64,000 bases of DNA from Marinobacter sp. CHS3-4. Its GTDB lineage: Bacteria > Pseudomonadota > Gammaproteobacteria > Pseudomonadales > Oleiphilaceae. The notes under the pieces were generated by a model. It searched no databases, was not told the origin of the DNA, and was given only the letters and a program-made list of their open reading frames with translations. Position numbers and translations under genes: made by a program. Numbering within the stretch: position 1 is the stretch's first letter; every line of letters starts with the position of its first letter. This document shows, piece by piece, positions 1 to 7,879 of the stretch. Location: the NCBI RefSeq assembly GCF_030053415.1, contig NZ_JASGBJ010000001.1, positions 496,001-560,000 on the forward strand, read 5' to 3'.

Positions 1-280
1 GCCCGCGCTGTCTGTTGCTGCTGACGTCGAAGCAGGAGAGGCAAGAGCTGCCGTCTGTGCGGCCTGTCATGGTAAGAACGGTATTGCCCAGATTCCGGGG
101 TATCCCAACCTGGCTGGCCAGAATGAACAATATCTGGTTTCTGCCCTCAAGGCTTACAAGAACAAGCAACGCAGCGGCGGCAATGCAACCATCATGCAGA
201 GCCAGGCAACCGGCCTGAGCGAAGAAGACATCGCCAACCTCGCTGCGTTCTATGCCAGCCTGCCTGCCGGCGGAAAATGA
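1..280 (+). CDS. Class I cytochrome c, C-terminal part (cut by window start)
   Basis: The frame is open from the left edge to a TGA at 278-280, so the start lies outside the window. The first residues (ALSVAA then DVEAGEA) look like the end of a signal peptide and the mature N-terminus. The haem c site CAACH is encoded at 56-70. Further on, [12 protein letters not shown] and the late Met in TIMQSQA, a likely second haem ligand, resemble small periplasmic c-type cytochromes of the c4/c553 group. One haem site is visible in about 90 residues. It should be an exported single-haem electron carrier. The exact subfamily and the redox partner cannot be told from this fragment. Confidence 0.85.
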   Translation, partial: PALSVAADVEAGEARAAVCAACHGKNGIAQIPGYPNLAGQNEQYLVSALKAYKNKQRSGGNATIMQSQATGLSEEDIANLAAFYASLPAGGK

Positions 281-314
281 TGTTTCCAGTGTGCCCGGCG
301 GTGCTGGCCGACAG

Positions 315-1700
315 TCAAGCGTGTCTGCGGCCAACAATTCGGTAGCTGGGCTCATACTCTCCGGAACCGGGTAGTTTCATCCGGTTCTGGGTAACAAACT
401 CTTTCAGCATCTCTTCCAATGGCTCCAGAAGCGTCGGGTCGCCGGCGATTTCGAAGGGGCCATGTTGCTGTACCTGACTAATACCGGTTTCTTTCACGTT
501 ACCCGCCACGATGCCACTGAACGCTTTGCGAAGGTTGGCCGCAACCAGATGAGCTGGCTGATCCCGATGCAGCTCCAGATCCCGCATGCTTTCATGCGTC
601 GGTTCAAAGGGCATCTGGAAGACCGGGTCGATCTTCAACATCCAGTTAAAATAATAGGCGTCCTGCATGGCCCGGCGGAAGGTTTCCACTTCGTGCATCC
701 CGCGCTTCATGGTCTGGGCCACTTTCACCGAATCGTCGATGATGATTTCGTATTTGCTGGCTGCATCGTCGCCCAGGGCATTGCGGATGAACTGGTCGAT
801 CATGTCAAAGTATTCGGCGTTTTCTTTTTGGCCGGTAAACACCACCGGGAAGGGCAGGTCGGCGTTTTCCGGGTGCAGCAGAATGCCCAGTAGGTAAAGA
901 ATTTCCTCTGCGGTGCCGACGCCCCCTGGGAATACAATGACCCCGTGACCGGTTCGCACGAAGGCCTCCAGGCGCTTTTCGATGTCTGGCATAATGACCA
1001 GTTCATTGACGATTGGGTTGGGCGCTTCAGCGCCGATGATGCCCGGTTCGGTCACACCGATGTAGCGGCCATTCTTCACACGCTGTTTGGCGTGCCCGAT
1101 GGTGGCGCCCTTCATCGGCCCCTTCATGGCACCGGGACCGCAACCGGTACAGATGCTCAGGCCCCGCAGCCCGAGTTGGTGGCCAACCTCTTTGCTGTAC
1201 TGATATTCCCGTTCATTGATCGAGTGCCCGCCCCAGCACACCACCAGGTCCGGCCGGCGGCCCGCCTGAAGGACTCTGGCATTGCGCAGGATATGGAAAA
1301 TCAGATTCGTGATTCCCTCTGGTTCATCCCTGCGAAATCCGGGTGCCGACTGGGGAATGGAATAGGAATAGATAATATCCCGCAGCACCGAGAACAGATG
1401 CTCCCGCATGGCCCGCAGCATGTCGCCATCCACAAACGCGTGGGCCGGGGCATTCACTAGTTCCAGTTTCAGTCCGCGTGGCTGGGGAACCAGGCGCACA
1501 TCAAAGTCGGCGTGGGCCTCCATCAGGGATTTGCAGTCGTCGGTTTCTACCCCTGTATTGAGCACGGCCAGGGCACACTGACGAAAAAGTCGGTAGAGAC
1601 CACCTTCGCTTTTGTCTTTGAGCCGGTTCACTTCGAACGTAGACAGGATTTCAAGGCTGCCTTCGGGCGATACCAGCGCGTTAATTTTGGAAGGGCTCAT
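315..1700 (-). CDS. ppnN: Pyrimidine/purine nucleotide 5'-monophosphate nucleosidase PpnN (YgdH family)
   Basis: PpnN hydrolyses nucleoside monophosphates to base plus ribose 5-phosphate in the cytoplasm and in E. coli is modulated by (p)ppGpp. The 461-residue product matches the family length (E. coli about 454). It has the N-terminal YgdH domain (SPEGSLEILSTFEV, FVDGDMLRAMREHLFSVLRDI) followed by the Rossmann-like LOG/lysine-decarboxylase-like domain with PGGVGTAEE at residues 258-266. I start at the ATG at 1700, not further upstream, because AGGAG lies about 10 nt before it and the family N-terminus begins here. It is divergent from thiI. Confidence 0.93.
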   Translation of the reverse strand: MSPSKINALVSPEGSLEILSTFEVNRLKDKSEGGLYRLFRQCALAVLNTGVETDDCKSLMEAHADFDVRLVPQPRGLKLELVNAPAHAFVDGDMLRAMREHLFSVLRDIIYSYSIPQSAPGFRRDEPEGITNLIFHILRNARVLQAGRRPDLVVCWGGHSINEREYQYSKEVGHQLGLRGLSICTGCGPGAMKGPMKGATIGHAKQRVKNGRYIGVTEPGIIGAEAPNPIVNELVIMPDIEKRLEAFVRTGHGVIVFPGGVGTAEEILYLLGILLHPENADLPFPVVFTGQKENAEYFDMIDQFIRNALGDDAASKYEIIIDDSVKVAQTMKRGMHEVETFRRAMQDAYYFNWMLKIDPVFQMPFEPTHESMRDLELHRDQPAHLVAANLRKAFSGIVAGNVKETGISQVQQHGPFEIAGDPTLLEPLEEMLKEFVTQNRMKLPGSGEYEPSYRIVGRRHA

Positions 1701-1845
1701 GGATGCAAAGGCTCCTGCTAATGCGGATCGTTGAGTTGAACAGATCAGATCGTTGTTTCGGCAATGCCCGATTTTGAGGCACAAATCGAAAACGGTACAC
1801 TACTTAATTAACCAAATTTTCGCCAATGCTCCCGAACCAGACGTT

Positions 1846-3300
1846 ATGAAACTGCTGATACGCCCTGCGCCCGAAATTGCCATCAAAGGCAAACCTGTAC
1901 GCCGTCAACAAATGCGGCTTTTGCGACAGAACATTCGCAAGCTGCTTTCCCAGGTTGATGGGGCCGTGCAAGTGCAAGGCTCATGGGATCGGGTCACGGT
2001 AGACATGCCGGACGACGAAAATTTGCTGGCGGATTGCCTTGAGGTGCTTGGCCGAACGCCGGGCATTTCCACCATTCAGGAGATTAGCGAATTTCCGTGG
2101 GTTTCTCTGGAAAGTGTCGCTGATCAGGCCGTCGAGGTGTTCGGGGGCCGTCTGACAGGCCAAACCTTTGCAGTGCGCGTCCGCCGTAACGGCAATCAGC
2201 CTTTCCGTTCTGCCGAACTTGAGCGGATGGTGGGTTCCGCGTTGATGGGTCAGTGCGAGCCTTCAGGCGTTGACCTGAAGAATCCCGACGTCGAAGTCCG
2301 CATTGAAGTGCAGAATGACTACTACCACATTGCACACCGCAAGCACCGGGGCGTGGGTGGTTATCCCCTGGGGTCTGTGGAAACGGTAATGTCGCTGATG
2401 TCTGGCGGATACGATTCGTCTGTGGCGGCCTATCTGATGATGCGACGGGGCATCCGTTCCCACTTCCTGTTCTTTAATCTGGGTGGCGCGGCCCACGAGA
2501 TAGGTGTGCGTCAGGTGGTGCACTACATCTGGGAACGCTATGGCGCGTCTCACAGTGCCAAATTCATCTCGGTGCCTTTTGAGGGGGTTGTCGGCGAGAT
2601 CATGCGCTCGGTAAACCACCGTCATTGGGGTGTAGTGCTCAAGCGCCAGATGTTGAAGGCGGCGGCCGACATTGCCGGTACCAATAACGCCTCGGCGCTG
2701 GTCACCGGCGATGCGGTGGCCCAGGTGTCCAGCCAGACACTTTCAAACCTGAATGTGGTCGACCGAGCCTGTGATCAGGTGGTGCTGCGTCCTCTGGTGT
2801 CCATGGACAAGGAAGCAATCATCGAAATCGCGCGTGATATCGGCACGGAACCTTTCGCCAGAACCATGCCGGAATACTGCGGTGTGATTTCACGAAAACC
2901 CGCCACCCGAGCGAAACTTCATCGGGTGGAAGCGGATGAAGCGGAAATGGACCCCGCCGTGCTCGCTCAGGCCATTGAAAACCGGGAGGACACGCCGGTG
3001 GACCGCTTGCTGGAAACGATACGTACGCCGGAAGATGTTGAGCTGGTCAGAACGCCGGACGTCGAGGATGTGATTATCGATGTGCGCCATCCGGCCGAGG
3101 GCGAGGCGGCACCGCTGAACCTGACGAGCAATCCGGTGATGAGCATTCCGTTTTATGAACTGAACGAACGGATTCAAAGCCTGCCTGAAGACCAGCAATA
3201 CCTGCTGTATTGCGACCGCGGCACCATGAGTCAGATGCAGGCGTGTAATCTGAAAGCCGAGGGGCACGACAATATCAAGGTCTATGCCCCTGTTGCTTGA
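1846..3300 (+). CDS. thiI: tRNA uridine 4-sulfurtransferase ThiI
   Basis: ThiI moves sulfur from a cysteine desulfurase to U8 of tRNA (4-thiouridine) and, in many bacteria, to ThiS for thiazole synthesis. Domains in order: an N-terminal ferredoxin-like/THUMP region, the adenylating PP-loop SGGYDSS at residues 186-192, the FARTMPEYCGVIS segment with the conserved internal Cys, and a C-terminal rhodanese-like domain whose loop CDRGTMS carries the persulfide Cys. The rhodanese domain shows this is the long type that can serve both tRNA and thiamine pathways. The start is the ATG at 1846, giving 484 residues (E. coli 482); an upstream in-frame ATG would add a non-family extension. Confidence 0.96.
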   Translation: MKLLIRPAPEIAIKGKPVRRQQMRLLRQNIRKLLSQVDGAVQVQGSWDRVTVDMPDDENLLADCLEVLGRTPGISTIQEISEFPWVSLESVADQAVEVFGGRLTGQTFAVRVRRNGNQPFRSAELERMVGSALMGQCEPSGVDLKNPDVEVRIEVQNDYYHIAHRKHRGVGGYPLGSVETVMSLMSGGYDSSVAAYLMMRRGIRSHFLFFNLGGAAHEIGVRQVVHYIWERYGASHSAKFISVPFEGVVGEIMRSVNHRHWGVVLKRQMLKAAADIAGTNNASALVTGDAVAQVSSQTLSNLNVVDRACDQVVLRPLVSMDKEAIIEIARDIGTEPFARTMPEYCGVISRKPATRAKLHRVEADEAEMDPAVLAQAIENREDTPVDRLLETIRTPEDVELVRTPDVEDVIIDVRHPAEGEAAPLNLTSNPVMSIPFYELNERIQSLPEDQQYLLYCDRGTMSQMQACNLKAEGHDNIKVYAPVA

Positions 3301-3316
3301 GGGAAGTTTTTCGTGC

Positions 3317-4330
3317 TCAGCCTTCCAGGCCCTTGAAAAACTCCTTCACGTTGGTGCTGAGTGCTTCCAGGTCGTAACCGCCTTCCTGTACCACAAGGGT
3401 AGGCAGGCCGGTGGATCGAACATGAGTGCCCAGTCGGCAGAAACCTTCTGAGCTGACAGATACCTTGGCCTGTGGGTCGTTGTGATAGATGTCGAAGCCC
3501 AGGGCCAGGATCAGCACGTCAGGCTGGTAGAGCCGAATAGAAGCCAGTGCCTCGTCCAGCCTCGCAAAGAAATCGTCCTCGGATGAACCGTGAGGCATGG
3601 GCAGGTTGATGTTGTAGCCATAGCCTTCACCTTCCCCGCGCTCTTCTTCATAGCCTGCGACCACCGGATAGAAGTTGGTGGGGTCGCCGTGAATCGACAC
3701 GTAGAGCACGTCGCTGCGATCGTAGAAAATTTCCTGAATGCCCTGGCCGTGGTGCATGTCGGTGTCCAGAATCGCGACCTTGCCGAAGCGGGATTTCAGT
3801 TTTTCTGCCGCAATGGCGGCATTGTTCAGATAGCAGAAACCACCGGCGGCATCTTTGCGGGCGTGATGTCCGGGCGGCCGACAGACGGCATAAGAGGTGC
3901 GGTCACCGGAAATCAGGGCGTCCGCTGCTCCCAGGGCACTCTGTGCAGACCAGTAGGCCGCCTCCCAGGTTTTCTCACCAATCGGGCAACTGCCGTCCGC
4001 CTGGTAACGCCCGGCCTCTGCCAGGATGCCTTTCATCGCGTTGGGCGAGCGAACCCAAACGTTGGAAATCACTTCGTCACCCCAGTCGCCCATTGCCGTC
4101 CAGCGACGATGCGCGGATTCAAGAAAACGAAGATAGCCCAGGTCGTGGACTTTCGAGATGGGGCCTGAGCCCTGATCAGCGGGTGTCAGTATATCGATGC
4201 CCATCTCTTTAAGGCCTTCCAGCATCTGGCCAGTTCGATCAGGCACCTCCTGAGGCTGGCGCATCTGGCCTCGGGTGAAGTAGGTCTTCGGAAGGTGCTG
4301 GTCTTGAGAGGGGTGAAAAAATGCCTTCAT
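3317..4330 (-). CDS. Histone deacetylase-superfamily protein, acetylpolyamine amidohydrolase-like
   Basis: A zinc-dependent arginase/deacetylase-fold amidohydrolase of 337 residues. The catalytic histidine pair is in RPPGHHA. Zinc ligands are visible as Asp and His in ILDTDMHHGQG and as Asp in LGFDIYHNDP. The closest pattern I recall is acetylpolyamine amidohydrolase (KVHDLGYLRFLE near the N-terminus, FYDRSDVLYVSIHGDP). Such enzymes remove acetyl groups from acetylputrescine, acetylspermidine and similar amines. The start is the ATG at 4330, because AGGAGG lies 8 nt upstream. It ends 16 bp past thiI, convergently. It is divergent from gabD, which fits polyamine catabolism through GABA; the substrate itself is inferred. 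Confidence 0.88.
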   Translation of the reverse strand: MKAFFHPSQDQHLPKTYFTRGQMRQPQEVPDRTGQMLEGLKEMGIDILTPADQGSGPISKVHDLGYLRFLESAHRRWTAMGDWGDEVISNVWVRSPNAMKGILAEAGRYQADGSCPIGEKTWEAAYWSAQSALGAADALISGDRTSYAVCRPPGHHARKDAAGGFCYLNNAAIAAEKLKSRFGKVAILDTDMHHGQGIQEIFYDRSDVLYVSIHGDPTNFYPVVAGYEEERGEGEGYGYNINLPMPHGSSEDDFFARLDEALASIRLYQPDVLILALGFDIYHNDPQAKVSVSSEGFCRLGTHVRSTGLPTLVVQEGGYDLEALSTNVKEFFKGLEG

Positions 4331-4501
4331 CTTCAGGCCTCCTGAGTGCATTGATAAATCGAGTATAGAGGCGCATGCGCGCGGGTCAAAACAGCTCTTC
4401 CTGACTTTACAGTGGCGGTTTCTGCATCCACTATGAGAGACATCTCACACTGACGCAAACGCAAATTAATTCATTCTGGATATAGTTGGAGAGAAGCCTA
4501 G

Positions 4502-5956
4502 ATGATCGAGTCACCATTGCTTCCAAAGTTGACCGGCTACATTGGCGGTCGATGGTCCGATTCCCCTGCGGGTAACACCTTTGATGTGTTCAATCCTGCC
4601 ACCGGTGAGTCGATTGCCCAGGTGGCGTCCATGTCTGAGGAAGAGGTACAGAGCGCCATCGCGGCAGGTAAATCTGCCCTTCGCCTGACCCAGCCTTATT
4701 CTATCGAAACCCGTCGCAAGTGGCTGGAGGATATCCGGGATGCACTCAAGGACAACAAGGAAGAAGTGGGTCGCATTCTGTGCATGGAACACGGCAAGCC
4801 GTTAAAAGAGGCGCAGGGTGAAGTCGACTACGCTGCCGGCTTTTTCGATTACTGCTCGACCCATATTCAGGCCCTGGATGCTCACACCATTGCCGAGAAA
4901 CCCAAAGACTGCACCTGGACCGTTCATTACCGGCCGATCGGTGTGGCCGGGCTGATTACGCCATGGAATTTCCCGATTGGCATGATCGCCAAAAAGCTGT
5001 CTGCGGCCCTGGCTGCCGGGTGCCCTTCAGTGATCAAACCGGCCAGCGAAACTCCGCTGACGATGATTGCGCTGTTTGCCCTGATGGATAAATACGTGGA
5101 TCTGCCGGATGGCATGGTGAATCTGGTGATGGGCAAGGCCAGTGTCATTGGCAAAGCCCTGTGCGAAAGCCCGGACGTTCCCATGCTGAGCTTTACCGGT
5201 TCCACCGAAGTGGGCCGTAAACTGATTCTGGATACGGCCGATCAGGTCAAGAAGCTGGCGCTGGAGTTGGGCGGCAATGCGCCGTTCATCGTGTTCGACG
5301 ACGCCGATCTGGACGCCGCAGCGGACAACCTGATTGCCAACAAATTCCGCGGTGGCGGTCAGACCTGTGTCTGCGCCAACCGGATTTTCGTCCACGAGAA
5401 AGTGGTAGACGCCTTTGGTGAGAAGCTGGCGGAACGGGTCAACAAGATGACCGTTGGCAATGGCCTGACTGAAGACGTGTCCCTTGGTCCGCTGATCAAC
5501 AAGGCCGGTTTCGACAAGGTGAAGCGCCACGTGCAGGACGCGCTGGAAAAAGGTGGCTCGCTGGTTGCCGGCAAACAGCCGCAGGATCTCGGGGAAGGGC
5601 ATCTGTTCTTCCCACCAACAGTGATTTCTGGCGTGACCCGGGACATGGCCTGTTCCAGGGAAGAGACCTTCGGGCCGCTGGTGCCTATGGCCACCTTCCG
5701 CGGTGAAGAGGAAGTGATCGAAGCCGGCAACGACACCGAATTCGGCCTGGCCTCTTACGTGTTCACTGCCGATGCCGAACGCGCTCAGCGAGTGGCGGCC
5801 GGTCTGCGTTTCGGCCACGTCGGCTGGAACACCGGCACCGGCCCGACACCGGAAGCGCCGTTTGGCGGCATGAAAGCGTCCGGCATCGGTCGCGAAGGTG
5901 GTCTCGAAGGCCTGTTCGAATTCGTCGAGGCCCAGACGGTTCCGCGCGGGTTTTAA
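4502..5956 (+). CDS. gabD: NADP-dependent succinate-semialdehyde dehydrogenase
   Basis: This enzyme oxidises succinic semialdehyde to succinate, the last step of GABA and putrescine breakdown. The 484-residue protein is the standard length. The aldehyde dehydrogenase landmarks are all present: general-base Glu255 in LELGG, catalytic Cys289 in GGGQTCVC, PWNFP at about residues 154-158 and the C-terminal PFGGMKASG. The start ATG at 4502 overlaps a TAG and follows a GGAGAG site. It is divergent from the acetylpolyamine amidohydrolase-like gene, a functional fit. Glutarate semialdehyde is a possible second substrate for this family. Its stop codon overlaps that of the convergent next gene by 3 bp. 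Confidence 0.93.
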   Translation: MIESPLLPKLTGYIGGRWSDSPAGNTFDVFNPATGESIAQVASMSEEEVQSAIAAGKSALRLTQPYSIETRRKWLEDIRDALKDNKEEVGRILCMEHGKPLKEAQGEVDYAAGFFDYCSTHIQALDAHTIAEKPKDCTWTVHYRPIGVAGLITPWNFPIGMIAKKLSAALAAGCPSVIKPASETPLTMIALFALMDKYVDLPDGMVNLVMGKASVIGKALCESPDVPMLSFTGSTEVGRKLILDTADQVKKLALELGGNAPFIVFDDADLDAAADNLIANKFRGGGQTCVCANRIFVHEKVVDAFGEKLAERVNKMTVGNGLTEDVSLGPLINKAGFDKVKRHVQDALEKGGSLVAGKQPQDLGEGHLFFPPTVISGVTRDMACSREETFGPLVPMATFRGEEEVIEAGNDTEFGLASYVFTADAERAQRVAAGLRFGHVGWNTGTGPTPEAPFGGMKASGIGREGGLEGLFEFVEAQTVPRGF

Positions 5957-6399
5957 TGCCCGCCGATCAGGTCGCCTTCCGGATAGTGGGCGACCTTCAC
6001 ACTGTCATCCACCAGGGTAGAATCCAGGTAGCCGATGGCGCCCAAGGTGGATGACACCACACTTTTCATGCCGCTGGCTGACGACATTTCGGTGGGCGGC
6101 TGCCCCTTTCCTGTGAGCACCTGACGCGACCAGAACGATTGCATCCACGCATCGGAACGTTCGGTGATCATTTCATTGAATTTGTCCCGAATGCTGTTTC
6201 CCGCAGGCAGTTCAAAGGGCACGGCCTGCTGGCCATCCGGCATCTGAGAACTGCGATTCAGATAGATATTTCGCACCTGCTGCTTGGTAATCGTGTCCGG
6301 ACCACCGGGATGAACAATGATCACCAGTTCTGCATGGGCTATTGAACCGAAGCTCAGGGCGCCGATCAGCAACAATAAAGCCATCCTTGTCTTTCTCAT
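5953..6399 (-). CDS. Small periplasmic phosphate-binding-like protein (PstS-like fold)
   Basis: A 148-residue exported protein with a clear signal peptide (basic MRKTR, hydrophobic LLLLIGALSFGS, cleavage near AHA-ELV). The mature part (IIVHPGGPDTITKQQVRNIYL, then NSIRDKFNEMI, SGMKSVVSSTLGAIGYLD) follows the type 2 periplasmic binding fold of phosphate-binding proteins, but is about half the length of PstS. The start is the ATG at 6399, with AGGAGAGG upstream; this site overlaps the end of the preceding porin gene, so the two are co-transcribed. The ligand is unknown. No permease or ATPase gene is adjacent, so a sensing or scavenging role is possible. Confidence 0.75.
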   Translation of the reverse strand: MRKTRMALLLLIGALSFGSIAHAELVIIVHPGGPDTITKQQVRNIYLNRSSQMPDGQQAVPFELPAGNSIRDKFNEMITERSDAWMQSFWSRQVLTGKGQPPTEMSSASGMKSVVSSTLGAIGYLDSTLVDDSVKVAHYPEGDLIGGH

Positions 6400-6413
6400 G
6401 GTGCCTCTCCTAA

Positions 6414-7607
6414 TCAAAACGCTGCGTCCAGCCGAACGGTGTAAACGTCGGTGCTTTCGAAATTGCCGCCCAACTGGTTGCCGATCAGGCCGCCAGTGGT
6501 ATTGCTGAAGCCACGGGCATGGGTCCAGTCGAACTTCATGGCGACGGATGGAACCAGATCCCAGCGGAATCCAAGACTGTACGCCTGACGGCGAACGTCC
6601 AGCACAGACAGAGCCGTGCCTTCGCGTTTGAAGTTGTCTTTACTTTCGATCCAGGAGGCGGTGACGTATGGCATGACTTCCACAATGCGACGGCCAAACG
6701 TGATGTAGGCGGAGTCGGTGTTCTGGAATACGCCATCCACTTTCACTCGCGTCAACTCCGACATCAACAACCAGGCACCGTCGTCGTAGGACATTCCCAG
6801 GCCCATAAATTCGGCTTTCTCGTCCTGTCCAAGGTTCACCGGGCCGGCTGGATCCCCAACAAAGGCTTCTGTCCTGGCGTAGACGCCCCGGAAGGTCCAC
6901 AGGTAGTTGGTCCAGTTGGTGGTCAGGCCAATCAGATTTCGAAGCTCAACGTCGACGGTCTGCCCCAGAGAATCTGCTTCGTCGTCAAGGTGTCCTGCAA
7001 ACAGGCGGGTTCCGATGGACGAGCTATCCAGGTTGAAGGTATGTGACACATCCGCACCCAGGTAGCTGCGAACGGGGATCGGGTCGTAAACCGCTTCGGG
7101 TGGTCGCGCCCATGGCTGACCAAAGCCAATTTCCAGTGTTTCGGATTCCATGAACAGCGGCAAGCGCATCTTGCCCGCTCGCACCTCTGTACCGGTATGG
7201 AACTGGTGACGAACGTAACCCCATTCCAGTTCTGTGTCCCAGTCTTCACTGCCTCGTGACACTAGCTGCAAGACCGCATCGGTATTGCGGCCCAGGGCAA
7301 AGGTGCCTTGCAGGCCAAACAGGCTCAGGGTCTGAAGATCAGACTCTTCGGAAGAGTCATCGTATCCCGCGTCATTGGTGGCGCGCACATAACCGGTACT
7401 GAAAAAGCCATTGAACTTGGCTTTTTCCAGGCTGGATTCGGTTACCTGTTTCTGCAAGCTGTTCAGGCGTGCTTCCAGTTGATCCAGCCGCTGCTGATTT
7501 TCCTGGCTGAAGGCAGACGCCGGAAAGCCGCTCAGTAAAGTCGCTGTCAAAATAGCAGGGATAGAAAACAGGGAAAGGTTCCTGACACGGAACAGGGAGT
7601 ACTTCAT
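6414..7607 (-). CDS. Outer-membrane porin-like beta-barrel protein
   Basis: A 397-residue protein with a signal peptide ending near ASAFSQ, then a short heptad-like coiled coil (NQQRLDQLEARLNSLQKQVTES) before a beta-strand-rich barrel. The last residues VRLDAAF end in phenylalanine, the usual outer-membrane barrel signal. The coiled coil plus barrel plan resembles DcaP/phosphate-selective-type trimeric porins. It sits 14 bp upstream of the small phosphate-binding-like gene in the same operon, which suggests joint uptake or sensing of an anionic solute; that link is inference. A sigma70-like promoter lies at 7699-7728 on the same strand. Confidence 0.8.
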   Translation of the reverse strand: MKYSLFRVRNLSLFSIPAILTATLLSGFPASAFSQENQQRLDQLEARLNSLQKQVTESSLEKAKFNGFFSTGYVRATNDAGYDDSSEESDLQTLSLFGLQGTFALGRNTDAVLQLVSRGSEDWDTELEWGYVRHQFHTGTEVRAGKMRLPLFMESETLEIGFGQPWARPPEAVYDPIPVRSYLGADVSHTFNLDSSSIGTRLFAGHLDDEADSLGQTVDVELRNLIGLTTNWTNYLWTFRGVYARTEAFVGDPAGPVNLGQDEKAEFMGLGMSYDDGAWLLMSELTRVKVDGVFQNTDSAYITFGRRIVEVMPYVTASWIESKDNFKREGTALSVLDVRRQAYSLGFRWDLVPSVAMKFDWTHARGFSNTTGGLIGNQLGGNFESTDVYTVRLDAAF

Positions 7608-7698
7608 ACATCAGCTCCTTTGATGTTTGATCGCAAATTTGCGCGCCATCCTGGCGTTTGTGGGGGCTATCTGAGCCCGTGTAATCGTGCTGGGCCGG

Positions 7699-7728
7699 AG
7701 TATACAGATCCTGCCGGGAATTTCCCAA
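7699..7728 (-). promoter_or_regulatory. Probable sigma70 promoter of the porin operon
   Basis: Read on the minus strand, TTGGGA (7723-7728) is followed after 18 nt by TATACT (7699-7704). The start codon of the porin gene is about 90 nt further on, which would give a leader of about 85 nt. Found by eye; no transcript evidence. Confidence 0.5.
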
Positions 7729-7879
7729 GGCTGGAAGGCAAAAGTTGGCTCGAATGGGGTTTCTGGCAACGGGTTGCCAAGCAGTAAGTTTCAGGTTGGG
7801 GCCGTGCAGTCGGTCTTTGCCCTGTTATAATCCGGCGGCTATCGGTTCCAAAATTCACCCGGCCACAGCGGTTTTGCCC

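Noticed and set aside
7680-7879. LexA (SOS) box before uvrD
   Set aside because: CTGT half-sites occur at 7822-7825 and, on the other strand, near 7705, but neither has a matching ACAG half at the right distance.
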